The notes: generated from the sequence alone by a model not told the origin. A DNA stretch of 64,000 nt from Nematostella vectensis (GCF_932526225.1 NC_064044.1:16181453-16245452); one strand, 5' to 3'; shown: positions 41,423-54,430, counted from the stretch's first letter. A program made the numbers and translations.

Positions 41423-44400
41423 GTATGGTTTATCGCTGCGTTTTGGCGTTTGTGTTTTCGCTAGCTTTTGTACACGTGTTGTTTCCTGATTGTGGCGACA
41501 CATGAGAGTTTTAAACATCACCAAGTCGTTTTCTATGTATTCTTTTCTCTAAAATACTTAGTTTACTGAAGCGCAAGTGTTCAGACTCTGAGTTAGAGAA
41601 GATTGGTGGTCATTGAGCTAAATTGAAGCGAGGACTAACAGGGTTCACTTAGCCCATTGCTAATCATTTGGTTCAGTCTTTTTGCGTTAAATATAGCTCT
41701 CTCCCCACCTCCTGGTATTCTGATTTAATTGTTTTTTCTTGCATCGCTATAGATGTACAGCGATTGTAACCCCTGAAATTTTATTTGGGAATTTTTTTTT
41801 TCCCATCAATAAATTGAATATACTAGGAGTGCACATCACGGTCCATTCGGTCTATGGGGTGATTTACAGCGCCAGCTAATTTGTCATGCCTCCCTTATAT
41901 TTTGAATTAAAAAGAATATTTTAAACCAAAGAAATATTGAATTAATAAGTGGAGGAGGTTTATTCCTTCCCGCCAAAGAGTGCTCTACACATGGGAGCTA
42001 GAATACAAGTAAGGGAGTGGGGGAAGAACGAGAACTACTGTACATCTGAGTGTAAAACTACAGGCCTGTTTCGAAAGAGCTCAGTGCCTATATCCACTGT
42101 TACGGCCTGTTAGATGAGGGCTTTGGCTGAGCATTGCTGCATTGGCTGTTTATCAGGACGGCGGTGTTCAGCAATTGCAATATTTCTTGGGTGTGGGGGC
42201 CTTTGGGGTAAGGACAGACTTGTTATGTGCTTGTTAAATTGCCGCAATTTTGTGCTCAAGGCACCAAGACATGTTTGGGTCTGACTAGCAACACCTTTAA
42301 AACCAGGTTAAATATCGTTGGGTCCCTAAAAGATTGCGACCCAATACTCCAACACATGCCACCCCATACTCCAACACGTGCCACCCCATACTCCAACACG
42401 TGCCACCCCATACTCCAACACGTGCCACCCCATACTCCAACACGTGCCACCCCATACTCCAACACGTGCCACCCCATACTCCAACACGTGCCACCCCATA
42501 CTCCAACACATGCCACCCAATACTCCAACACGTGCCACCCAATACTCCAACACGTGCCACCCCATACTCCAACACGTGCCACCCCATACTCCAACACGTG
42601 CCACCCCATACTCCAACACATGCCACCCCATACTCCAACACGTGCCACCCCATACTCCAACACGTGCCACCCAATACTCCAACACGTGCCACCCCATACT
42701 CCAACACGTGCCACCCCATACTCCAACACGTGCCACCCCATACTCCAACACGTGCCACCCCATACTCCAACACGTGCCACCCCATACTCCAACACGTGCC
42801 ACCCAATACTCCAATACGTGCCACCCAATACTCCAACACGTGCCACACAATACTCCAACACGTGCCACCCAATACTCCAACACGTGCCACCCCATACTCC
42901 AACACGTGCCACCCCATACTCCAACACGTGCCACCCAATACTCCAACACGTGCCACCCAATACTCCAACACGTGCCACCCCATACTCCAACACGTGCGAC
43001 CCCATACTCCAACACGTGCCACCCCATACTCCAACACGTGCCACCCCATACTCCAACACGTGCCACCCCATACTCCAACACGTGCCACCCCATACTCCAA
43101 CAGGTGCCACCCAATACTCCAACACGTGCCACCCAATACTCCAACACGTGCCACCCCATACTCCAACACGTGTTACCCCATACTCCAACACGTGCCACCC
43201 AATACTCCAACACGTGCCACCCAATACTCCAACACGTGCCACCCAATACTCCAACACGTGCCACCCCATACTCCAACACGTGCCACCCCATACTCCAACA
43301 CGTGCCACCCCATACTCCAATACGTGCCACCCAATACTCCAACACGTGCCACCCCATACTCCAACACATGCCACCCCATACTCCAACACGTGCCACCCCA
43401 TACTCCAACACGTGCCACCCAATACTCCAACACGTGCCACCCAATACTCCAACACGTGCCACCCAATACTCCAACACGTGCCACCCCATACTCCAACACG
43501 TGCCACCCCATACTCCAACACATGCCACCCCATACTCCAACACATGCCACCCCATACTCCAACACGTGCCACCCCATACTCCAACACGTGCCACCCAATA
43601 CTCCAACACGTGCCACCCAATACTCCAACACGTGCCACCCAATACTCCAACACGTGCCACCCCATACTCCAACACGTGCCACCCCATACTCCAACACGTG
43701 CCACCCCATACTCCAATACGTGCCACCCAATACTCCAACACGTGCCACCCCATACTCCAACACGTGCCACCCCATACTCCAACACATGCCACCCCATACT
43801 CCAACACATGCCACCCCATACTCCAACACGTGCCACCCCATACTCCAACACGTGCCACCCCATACTCCAACACGTGCCACCCAATACTCCAACACGTGCC
43901 ACCCAATACTCCAACACGTGCCACCCAATACTCCAACACGTGCCACCCAATACTCCAACACGTGCCACCCAATACTCCAACACGTGCCACCCAATACTCC
44001 AACACGTGCCACCCCATACTCCAACACGTGCCACCCCATACTCCAACACGTGCCACCCCATACTCCAACACGTGCCACCCAATACTCCAACACGTGCCAC
44101 CCCATACTCCAACACGTGCCACCCCATACTCCAACACGTGCCACCCCATACTCCAACACATGCCACCCCATACTCCAACACGTGCCACCCCATACTCCAA
44201 CACGTGCCACCCAATACTCCAACACGTGCCACCCCATACTCCAACACGTGCCACCCCATACTCCAACACGTGCCACCCCATACTCCAACACGTGCCACCC
44301 CATACTCCAACACGTGCCACCCCATACTCCAACACGTGCCACCCAATACTCCAATACGTGCCACCCAATACTCCAACACGTGCCACACAATACTCCAACA

Positions 44401-47400
44401 CGTGCCACCCAATACTCCAACACGTGCCACCCCATACTCCAACACGTGCCACCCCATACTCCAACACGTGCCACCCAATACTCCAACACGTGCCACCCAA
44501 TACTCCAACACGTGCCACCCCATACTCCAACACGTGCGACCCCATACTCCAACACGTGCCACCCCATACTCCAACACGTGCCACCCCATACTCCAACACG
44601 TGCCACCCCATACTCCAACACGTGCCACCCCATACTCCAACAGGTGCCACCCAATACTCCAACACGTGCCACCCAATACTCCAACACGTGCCACCCCATA
44701 CTCCAACACGTGTTACCCCATACTCCAACACGTGCCACCCAATACTCCAACACGTGCCACCCAATACTCCAACACGTGCCACCCAATACTCCAACACGTG
44801 CCACCCCATACTCCAACACGTGCCACCCCATACTCCAACACGTGCCACCCCATACTCCAATACGTGCCACCCAATACTCCAACACGTGCCACCCCATACT
44901 CCAACACATGCCACCCCATACTCCAACACGTGCCACCCCATACTCCAACACGTGCCACCCAATACTCCAACACGTGCCACCCAATACTCCAACACGTGCC
45001 ACCCAATACTCCAACACGTGCCACCCCATACTCCAACACGTGCCACCCCATACTCCAACACATGCCACCCCATACTCCAACACATGCCACCCCATACTCC
45101 AACACGTGCCACCCCATACTCCAACACGTGCCACCCAATACTCCAACACGTGCCACCCAATACTCCAACACGTGCCACCCAATACTCCAACACGTGCCAC
45201 CCCATACTCCAACACGTGCCACCCCATACTCCAACACGTGCCACCCCATACTCCAATACGTGCCACCCAATACTCCAACACGTGCCACCCCATACTCCAA
45301 CACGTGCCACCCCATACTCCAACACATGCCACCCCATACTCCAACACATGCCACCCCATACTCCAACACGTGCCACCCCATACTCCAACACGTGCCACCC
45401 CATACTCCAACACGTGCCACCCAATACTCCAACACGTGCCACCCAATACTCCAACACGTGCCACCCAATACTCCAACACGTGCCACCCAATACTCCAACA
45501 CGTGCCACCCAATACTCCAACACGTGCCACCCAATACTCCAACACGTGCCACCCCATACTCCAACACGTGCCACCCCATACTCCAACACGTGCCACCCCA
45601 TACTCCAATACGTGCCACCCAATACTCCAAAACGTGCCACCCCATACTCCAACACGTGCCACCCCATACTCCAACACGTGCCACCCCATACTCCAACACA
45701 TGCCACCCCATACTCCAACACATGCCACCCCATACTCCAACACGTGCCACCCCATACTCCAACACGTGCCACCCCATACTCCAACACGTGCCACCCAATA
45801 CTCCAACACGTGCCACCCAATACTCCAACACGTGCCACCCAATACTCCAACACGTGCCACCCAATACTCCAACACGTGCCACCCAATACTCCAACACGTG
45901 CCACCCAATACTCCAACACGTGCCACCCCATACTCCAACACGTGCCACCCCATACTCCAACACGTGCCACCCCATACTCCAATACGTGCCACCCAATACT
46001 CCAAAACGTGCCACCCCATACTCCAACACGTGCCACCCCATACTCCAACACGTGCCACCCCATACTCCAACACGTGCCACCCAATACTCCAACACGTGCC
46101 ACCCCATACTCCAACACGTGCCACCCAATACTCCAACACGTGCCACCCCATACTCCAACACGTGCCACCCCATACTCCAACACGTGCCACCCCATACTCC
46201 AACACGTGCCACCCAATACTCCAACACGTGCCACCCCATACTCCAACACGTGCCACCCCATACTCCAACACGTGCGACCCAATACTCCAACACGTGCCAC
46301 CCCATACTCCAACACGTGCCACCCCATACTCCAACACGTGCCACCCCATACTCCAACACGTGCCACCCAATACTCCAACACGTGCCACCCAATACTCCAA
46401 CACGTGCGACCCAATACTCCAACACGTGCCACCCCATACTCCAACACGTGCCACCCCATACTCCAACACGTGCCACCCCATACTCCAACACGTGCGACCC
46501 AATACTCCAACACGTGCCACCCAATACTCCAACACGTGCCACCCCATACTCCAACACGTGCCACCCCATACTCCAACACGTGCCACCCAATACTCCAACA
46601 CGTGCCACCCAATACTCCAACACGTGCCACCCCATACTCCAACAGGTGCCACCCAATACTCCAACACGTGCCACCCCATACTCCAACACGTGCCACCCCA
46701 TACTCCAACACGTGCCACCCAATACTCCAACACGTGCCACCCCATACTCCAACACGTGCGACCCAATACTCCAACACGTGCCACCCAATACTCCAACACG
46801 TGCCACCCCATACTCCAACACGTGCGACCCCATACTCCAACACGTGCCACCCCATACTCCAACACGTGCCACCCCATACTCCAACACGTGCCACCCCATA
46901 CTCCAACACGTGCCACCCCATACTCCAACACGTGCCACCCCATACTCCAACACGTGCCACCCCATACTCCAACACGTGCCACCCAATACTCCAACACGTG
47001 CCACCCAATACTCCAACACGTGCCACCCCATACTCCAACACGTGCCACCCCATACTCCAACACGTGCCACCCAATACTCCAACACGTGCCACCCCATACT
47101 CCAACACGTGCCACCCCATACTCCAACACGTGCCACCCCATACTCCAACACGTGCCACCCCATACTCCAACACGTGCCACCCCATACTCCAACACGTGCC
47201 ACCCAATACTCCAACACGTGCCACCCCATACTCCAACACGTGCCACCCCATACTCCAACACGTGCCACCCAATACTCCAACACGTGCGACCCAATACTCC
47301 AACACGTGCCACCCAATACTCCAACACGTGCCACCCCATACTCCAACACGTGCCACCCCATACTCCAACACGTGCCACCCCATACCCCAACACGTGCCAC

Positions 47401-50400
47401 CCCATACTCCAACACGTGCCACCCCATACTCCAACACGTGCCACCCCATACTCCAACACGTGCCACCCCATACTCCAACACGTGCCACCCCATACTCCAA
47501 CACGTGCCACCCCATACTCCAACACGTGCCACCCCATACTCCAACAAAACAAAGATGTGTAACCTCTGTATAGCAGAGAAGTACTACATAATTTGTAAAT
47601 CTAGCCTGGGGTTTTTAAAGAAATGAAATGAGCCTGCATGCTGGCACACAGCCAAATTCCTTATTAGAAATTCATAATTACACCCTGTATATAAGGCTGG
47701 AAATAGTTGCACTTGGAGATAGGGAGCCGAAGTCCCTGCTCTTTTGAAACATTTCTGTAGTTTTACACTCAGATGTAGTTCTTGTTCTTCCTCTATCCCC
47801 CCTTGAAATATTGAATTATGCAGTTATAATTGCATTTTCATATCTACTGTACTATTGTGTGAATAGCTCACAAGGAAAAAAAATTGAAATTATAGTGATT
47901 ACATTCAGATAATGTTATTATGTGATGTAAATTTAAAACTAGATAGTTGTTGCAGTAACTATATGCACATTTTGCATATTTTTGTTATTTACAGAACAGG
48001 GTCATTAAAATTGTTTCCCTTTCTTTTTAGTTTCGCTTTGTTCTCAAGTATCGTCATTGTGATGGCAAGCTAGTTATCAAAGGCACAGATGACTCAGTGG
48101 TAAGGGACCTCACTGATTTAAGTAAGGTGACTCAGTGGTAAGGGACCTCACTGATTTAAGTAACACGACTCAGTGGTAAGGTACCTCACTGATTTAAGTA
48201 ACATGACTCAGTGGTAAGGGACCTCACTAATTTAAGTAACGTGACTCAGTGGTAAGGGACCTCACTGATTTAAGTAACGTGACTCAGTGGTAAGGGACCT
48301 CACTGATTTAAGTAAGGTGACTCGGTGGTAAGGGACCTCACTGATTTAAGTAACGTGACTCAGTGGTAAGGGAGCTCACTGATTTAAGTAAGGTGACTCA
48401 GTGGTAAGTGACCTCACTGATTTAAGTAAGGTGACTCAGTGGTAAGGGACCTCACTGATTTAAGTAACGTGACTCAGTGGTAAGGGACCTCACTGATTTA
48501 AGTAACGTGACTCAGTGGTAAGGGGCCTCACTGATTTAAGTAACGTGACTCAGTGGTAAGGGACCTCACTGATTTAAGTAAGGTGACTCAGTGGTAAGGG
48601 AGCTCACTGATTTAAGTAAGGTGACTCAGTGGTAAGTGACCTCACTGATTTAAGTAAGGTGACTCAGTGGTAAGGGACCTCACTGATTTAAGTAACATGA
48701 CTCAGTGGTAAGGGACCTCCCTGATTTAAGTAAGGTGACTCAGTGGTAAGGGACCTCACTGATTTAAGTAAGGTGACTCGGTGGTAAGGGACCTCACTGA
48801 TTTAAGTAAGGTGACTCGGTGGTAAGGGACCTCACTGATTTAAGTAAGGTGACTCGGTGGTAAGGGACCTCACTGATTTAAGTAACGTGACTCGGTGGTA
48901 AGGGACCTCACTGATTTAAGTAAGGTGACTCGGTGGTAAGGGACCTCACTGATTTAAGTAACATGACTCAGTGGTAAGGGACCTCACTGATTTAAGTAAG
49001 GTGACTCGGTGGTAAGGGACCTCACTGATTTAAGTAAGGTGACTCGGTGGTAAGGGACCTCACTGATTTAAGTAACGTGACTCGGTGGTAAGGGACCTCA
49101 CTGATTTAAGTAAGGTGACTCGGTGGTAAGGGACCTCACTGATTTAAGTAACGTGACTCGGTGGTAAGGGACCTCACTGATTTAAGTAACGTGACTCAGT
49201 GGTAAGGGACCTCCCTGATTTAAGTAACGTGACTCAGTGGTAAGGAACCTCACTGATTTAAGTAACATGACTCAGTGGTAAGGAACCTAACTGATTTAAG
49301 TAACGTGACTCAGTGGTAAGGGACCTCACTGATTTAAGTAACGTGACTCAGTGGTAAGGAACCTCACTGATTTAAGTAACGTGACTCAGTGGTAAGGGAC
49401 CTCACTGATTTAAGTAAGGTGACTCAGTGGTAAGGGACCTCACTGATTTAAGTAACGTGACTCGGTGGTAAGGGACCTCACTGATTTAAGTAACATGACT
49501 CGGTGGTAAGGGACCTCACTGATTTAAGTAAGGTGATTCAGTGGTAAGGAACCTCACTGATTTAAGTAACATGACTCAGTGGTAAGGGACCTCACTGATT
49601 TAAGTAACGTGACTCAGTGGTAAGGGACCTCACTGATTTAAGTAACGTGACTCAGTGGTAAGGGACCTCACTGATTTAAGTAACGTGACTCAGTGGTAAG
49701 GGACCTCACTGATTTAAGTAAGGTGACTCAGTGGTAAGGGACCTCACTGATTTAAGTAAGGTGACTCAGTGGTAAGTGACCTCACTGATTTAAGTAAGGT
49801 GACTCAGTGGTAAGGGACCTCACTGATTTAAGTAACATGACTCAGTGGTAAGGGACCTCCCTGATTTAAGTAAGGTGACTCAGTGGTAAGGGACCTCACT
49901 GATTTAAGTAACGTGACTCAGTGGTAAGGGACCTCACTGATTTAAGTAACGTGACTCAGTGGTAAGGGACCTCACTGATTTAAGTAACGTGACTCAGTGG
50001 TAAGGGGCCTCACTGATTTAAGTAACGTGACTCAGTGGTAAGGGACCTCACTGATTTAAGTAACATGACTCAGTGGTAAGGGGCCTCACTGATTTAAGTA
50101 ACGTGACTCAGTGGTAAGGGACCTCACTGATTTAAGTAACGTGACTCAGTGGTAAGGGACCTCACTGATTTAAGTAACGTGACTCAGTGGTAAGGGGCCT
50201 CACTGATTTAAGTAACGTGACTCAGTGGTAAGGGGCCTCACTGATTTAAGTAACATGACTCAGTGGTAAGGGACCTCACTAATTTAAGTAACGTGACTCA
50301 GTGGTAAGGGACCTCACTGATTTAAGTAACGTGACTCAGTGGTAAGGGGCCTCACTGATTTAAGTAACATGACTCGGTGGTAAGGGACCTCACTGATTTA

Positions 50401-53400
50401 AGTAAGGTGACTCGGTGGTAAGGGACCTCACTGATTTAAGTAAGGTGACTCAGTGGTAAGGGACCTCACTGATTTAAGTAAGGTGACTCAGTGGTAAGGG
50501 ACCTCACTGATTTAAGTAAGGTGACTCGGTGGTAAGGGACCTCACTGATTTAAGTAAGGTGACTCAGTGGTAAGGGACCTCACTGATTTAAGTAACGTGA
50601 CTCAGTGGTAAGGGACCTCACTGATTTAAGTAAGGTGACTCGGTGGTAAGGGACCTCACTAATTTAAGTAACGTGACTCAGTGGTAAGGGACCTCACTAA
50701 TTTAAGTAACGTGACTCAGTGGTAAGTGACCTCACTAATTTAAGTAACGTGACTCGGTGGTAAGGGACCTCACTGATTTAAGTAACGTGACTCAGTGGTA
50801 AGGGACCTCACTGATTTAAGTAACGTGACTCAGTGGTAAGGGACCTCACTGATTTAAGTAAGGTGACTCAGTGGTAAGGGACCTCACTGATTTAAGTAAG
50901 GTGACTCGGTGGTAAGGGACCTCACTGATTTAAGTAAGGTGACTCGGTGGTAAGGGACCTCACTGATTTAAGTAACGTGACTCGGTGGTAAGGGACCTCA
51001 CTGATTTAAGTAAGGTGACTCAGTGGTAAGTGACCTCACTGATTTAAGTAACGTGACTCAGTGGTAAGGGACCTCACTGATTTAAGTAAGGTGACTCAGT
51101 GGTAAGGGACCTCACTGATTTAAGTAACATGACTCAGTGGTAAGGGACGTCCCTGATTTAAGTAACGTGACTCAGTGGTAAGGGACCTCACTGATTTAAG
51201 TAACGTGACTCAGTGGTAAGGGACCTCACTGATTTAAGTAACGTGACTCAGTGGTAAGGGACCTCACTAATTTAAGTAACGTGACTCAGTGGTAAGGGAC
51301 CTCACTAATTTAAGTAAGGTGACTCAGTGGTAAGGGACCTCACTGATTTAAGTAACGTGACTCAGTGGTAAGGGACCTCACTGATTTAAGTAACGTGACT
51401 CAGTGGTAAGGGACCTCACTGATTTAAGTAACGTGACTCAGTGGTAAGGGACCTCACTAATTTAAGTAACGTGACTCAGTGGTAAGGGACCTCCCTGATT
51501 TAAGTAACGTGACTCAGTGGTAAGGGACCTCACTGATTTAAGTAACATGACTCAGTGGTAAGGGACCTCACTGATTTAAGTAACGTGACTCAGTGGTAAG
51601 GGACCTCACTAATTTAAGTAACGTGACTCAGTGGTAAGGGACCTCACTGATTTAAGTAAGGTGACTCAGTGGTAAGGGGCCTCACTGATTTAAGTAACGT
51701 GACTCAGTGGTAAGGGACCTCACTGATTTAAGTAAGGTGACTCGGTGGTAAGGGACCTCACTGATTTAAGTAACGTGACTCAGTGGTAAGGGACCTCACT
51801 GATTTAAGTAACGTGACTCAGTGGTAAGGGACCTCACTGATTTAAGTAAGGTGACTTGGTGGTAAGGGACCTCACTGATTTAAGTAACGTGACTCAGTGG
51901 TAAGGGACCTCACTGATTTAAGTAAGGTGACTCAGTGGTAAAGGACCTCACTGATTTAAGTAACGTGACTCAGTGGTAAGGGACCTCACTGATTTAAGTA
52001 ACGTGACTCAGTGGTAAGGGACCTCACTGATTTAAGTAATGTGACTCAGTGGTAAGGGACCTCACTGATTTAAGTAACGTGACTCAGTGGTAAGGGAGCT
52101 CACTGATTTAAGTAACGTGACTCAGTGGTAAGGGACCTCACTGATTTAAGTAACGTGACTCAGTGGTAAGGGACCTCACTGATTTAAGTAAGGTGACTCA
52201 GTGGTAAGGGGCCTCACTGATTTAAGTAACATGACTCAGTGGTAAGGGACCTCACTAATTTAAGTAACGTGACTCAGTGGTAAGGGACCTCACTAATTTA
52301 AGTAACGTGACTCAGTGGTAAGGGACCTCACTGATTTAAGTAAGGTGACTCAGTGGTAAGGGACCTCACTGATTTAAGTAAGGTGACTCAGTGGTAAGGG
52401 ACCTCACTGATTTAAGTAAGGTGACTCAAGTACTGTAGACAGAACATGGCCTGTCAACCTTAAACCTGGCACACATTTGTTGTTTGTGTGACTTGTAGTT
52501 TTTTCACTTATTTTTTTCACTAAGAAGGCAAGATGAAGCAAAAATACTCAGCTCGATTTTTTATAGTATTCCAGCTTTACAATTGTAAACTTTGTGATAA
52601 AGAAACATCATGTTTAAAATGTGATGCACACAATTGTGGTTAACCATTTCGCCACCTTTCTGAATGAGGTGTTTGGTGGTGGGCAGTGAAGTCTTTGTTT
52701 AGCTGCATTGATTGATGTTGGGGGTAGATCGTGCTACCAGCATGTATACTGGTCCACCATGTTATGAGCAGAACCTTTGATTGTGTTATCAAGTCCTCCT
52801 CCTTTGGAGAAGTGCAAGATTCTAAATAAAACCTTTTTCTGAAGTCACTAGCCTTAGTTACTAGCCCTAAGTCACTAGCCTTAAGTTGCTAGCCTTGAGT
52901 CACTGGCCTTAGGTTGCTAGCCTTGAGTTGCTAGCCTTGAGTCACTGGCCTTCAGTTGCTAGCCTTGAGTTGCTAGCCTTGAGTCACTGGCCTTGAGTTG
53001 CTAGCCTTGAGTTGCTAGCCTTGAGTCACTGGCCTTCAGTTGCTAGCCTTGAGTCACTAGCCTTATGTCACTTGAGTTACTAGCCTTAAAGCTGCATTGT
53101 CACCAGTTTAATTCTGGTCGACTACGTATTAATCTCTGATGATTTTTAACAGAAAACACAAAAAAATACTTCAAAATATTGATAGCAGTGTGTTTATTGG
53201 AAGTTTCTTTGAGGATGTGACTGATAATTTAGAATGGATGGCCTGTTTAATATTTCGGATTTTAATAGATTCTTTTGTCTTTTAACGGTTGAGGTTTCCG
53301 TTTGACTTCCGGAAGTAAACTTGTGACAATGCGGCTTTAAGTCACTGGCCTTAAGTCACTGGCCTTAAGTCACTAGCCTTAAGTCACTAGCCTTAAGTCA

Positions 53401-53621
53401 CTGGCCTTAAGTCACTAGCCTTAAGTCACTGGCCTTAAGTCACTGGCCTTAAGTCACTAGCCTTAAGATGCTAGCCTTGAGTCACTGGCCTTAAGTCCAA
53501 GTGGATATTATTAATCCATACCTTTTTTCAGTGTTTAAAGTACAGAACTGAACAACAGCAAGATCTGAAGAAATTTGAGAAATTGAACAGTGTACTCATG
53601 AGACACATGGTTGCCAAATGA
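41351..53621 (+). CDS. SRP9: Signal recognition particle 9 kDa protein, 3 exons
   Basis: Exons 41351-41422, 48031-48099, 53532-53621; 76 codons plus TGA, all phase 0. Reads MVYFDSWDEFSKAAEQLYLA, EPNK, FRFVLKYRHCDGKLVIKGTD, DSV, then CLKYRTEQQQDLKKFEKLNS, VLMRHMVAK. It matches SRP9 throughout (W-E-E-F-x-x-AAE-x-LY; V-L-K-Y-R-H-x-D-G; D-x-x-x-x-CLKYKT...KFEKL...LMR-x-M). SRP9 pairs with SRP14 on the Alu domain of SRP RNA and slows elongation during protein targeting to the ER. The gene spans 12.3 kb although the coding part is only 231 bp, since both introns are filled with minisatellites. A 6-codon upstream ORF (ATG 41270) may lie in the leader. Confidence 0.95.
41423..42341 (+). other. SRP9 intron 1, part before the array
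   Basis: About 920 bp of unique-looking sequence; no further exon or clear repeat found. The segment near 41989-42063 (GGGAGTGGGGGAAGAACGAG and ACATCTGAGTGTAAAACTA) recurs in inverse orientation at about 47756-47805 on the other side of the array. Confidence 0.6.
42342..47546. repeat. 22-bp minisatellite with E-box, SRP9 intron 1
   Basis: About 236 copies of the 22-bp unit: GTGCCACCCCATACTCCAAC then AC. Two main types alternate, CCCC and CCCA before ATACTCC. Nearly every junction forms CACGTG. Rare variants show larger duplications: CCAATACGTG at 42811 and 44351, and TGTTACCCCA at 43171 and 44711, both exactly 1540 bp (70 units) apart; CCAAAACGTG recurs 374 bp (17 units) apart at 45627 and 46001. 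As 22 is not a multiple of three and no stop arises, five frames are open for up to 1800 codons; these are not genes. Confidence 0.97.
47547..48030 (+). other. SRP9 intron 1, part after the array
   Basis: About 480 bp, A/T-rich, ends in the exon 2 acceptor TTCTTTTTAG. Nothing else seen except the inverted partner of 41989-42063 noted above. Confidence 0.6.
48031..48099 (+). CDS. SRP9: SRP9 exon 2
   Basis: 23 codons from TTCTTTTTAG to CAGTG|GTAAGG. Contains the conserved VLKYRH-CDGKL segment. Its last nine bases and donor head the 38-bp array that follows. Confidence 0.95.
48091..52431. repeat. 38-bp minisatellite spanning the SRP9 exon 2 donor
   Basis: About 114 copies of a 38-bp unit with GACTCAGTGGTAAGGGACCT and CACTGATTTAAGTAACGT. 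The first copy begins inside exon 2 (last nine exon bases GACTCAGTG and donor GTAAGG), so each unit carries a copy of the exon end with a functional-looking donor. Variants: CGGTGG instead of CAGTGG, AAGGTG or AACGTG or AACATG before GACTC. Most units contain TGACTCA. Higher-order duplication is visible (for example the order around 48560-48860 recurs near 49700-49900). Confidence 0.97.
52840..53515. repeat. 14-bp minisatellite in SRP9 intron 2, split by a MITE
   Basis: About 28 copies of a 14-bp unit of the type CACTAGCCTTAAGT / TGCTAGCCTTGAGT, in two blocks (52840-53088 and 53338-53500). The block is interrupted by the MITE at 53089-53337, so the array existed before that insertion. Confidence 0.92.
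53089..53337. mobile_element. Tc1/mariner-like MITE, copy A
   Basis: Ends AAGCTGCATTGTCACCAGTTTA and its complement TAAACTTGTGACAATGCGGCTT, flanked by TA on both sides (53087-53088, 53338-53339). Same family as 55076-55286. No coding capacity. Confidence 0.82.
53532..53621 (+). CDS. SRP9: SRP9 exon 3
   Basis: From CCTTTTTTCAG to TGA 53619-53621. Encodes CLKYRTEQQQDLKKFEKLNS and VLMRHMVAK. Confidence 0.95.
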   Translation, partial: CLKYRTEQQQDLKKFEKLNSVLMRHMVAK

Positions 53622-53972
53622 TGAACAAGGACAATATAGTTTTATTATGGAAATGTGTGTCAACATGGGGATATCAATCTGGATTATAAGTTAGCTGGAC
53701 ATATGCAAGTGAACAGGAAGAAGAGACAATGACCCAAAATATACATTTATACTTTCAATGTGGATCAAATTCCATGTTCAAGAATCACTACAAAGTGAAG
53801 CCAAAAAATGCTGTTAATGTATGAATTTTATCTGTACATGCTATAAAATGTTATGTTATGTTAATATATGTACTTTTAGCCTTTACATGCTGTGTTTCGA
53901 GGATTTTGTATTCTTTTGTCATAAGCTTTAAATGAAAATTCTTCTGAGTCATAAGTTATCAGAAGTCAGTAA

Positions 53973-53978
53973 AATAAA
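53973..53978 (+). terminator. SRP9: Candidate poly(A) signal of SRP9
   Basis: AATAAA about 350 bp after the stop codon, in an A/T-rich 3' region with no earlier good match. Confidence 0.5.
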
Positions 53979-54078
53979 TGAAGAAGTTAATCGTAAACTA
54001 AAAATCATCTACAGCCGCTTATTTATTTGCACTAGGTTTGGCGATTCGGCAATGTTTTGATCATTCGAGCACTTGTGG

Positions 54079-54430
54079 AAGCACGGGTGGCCTAGTGTGT
54101 TAGCGCGTCGGCCTCTCACCGCTGTGGCCGAATCTTGGCTCAAACTGTGGATTTTTCCGGGTTCCTGCCTTGATTCGAATTTGTGTCACAAGTGAGTTGA
54201 AGTTATTCTCCCGTGTTTCCAGTCTTCTCGGATAAGGACACTAAACCGGAGGACCCGTCTCTTCCAGCAGCACTACACTTACCTGAACCGAAGGGGCGTA
54301 AAAGAACCACTGGGGACGCAATAAACCCTCTGGCAGTGACCACCCCTAGTGACAGTGCTTACTAACCGAGGGCCATATGTTAGAAAACTGTATATTGGGT
54401 TAAATATGCTACCCTCGATAAACAAAGATT
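54079..54430 (+). mobile_element. tRNA-derived SINE-like repeat
   Basis: The head GGGTGGCCTAGTGTGTTAGC is A-box-like; the B box is degraded (CGAATCTTGGCTC). The body GGACACTAAACCGGAGGACC, CCAGCAGCAC... AAAGAACCACTGGGGACGC is shared in part with the copy at 18815-19197 and is a body type seen in several animal SINEs. The end is not sharp. Confidence 0.68.

Noticed and set aside
42227-47626. Open frames of up to 1799 codons on both strands over the 22-bp array
   Set aside because: A 22-bp unit without stops opens several frames at once on both strands; translations are pure repeats and the region is an intron of SRP9.
48091-52431. CRISPR array
   Set aside because: Units are directly joined without unique spacers, there are no cas genes, and the host is a spliced eukaryotic genome. 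The same applies to the other arrays.
54085-54160. A functional tRNA gene
   Set aside because: An A-box-like head is present, but the B box is degraded and no cloverleaf could be formed; a related repeat with the same body exists at 18815-19197, so SINE is preferred.
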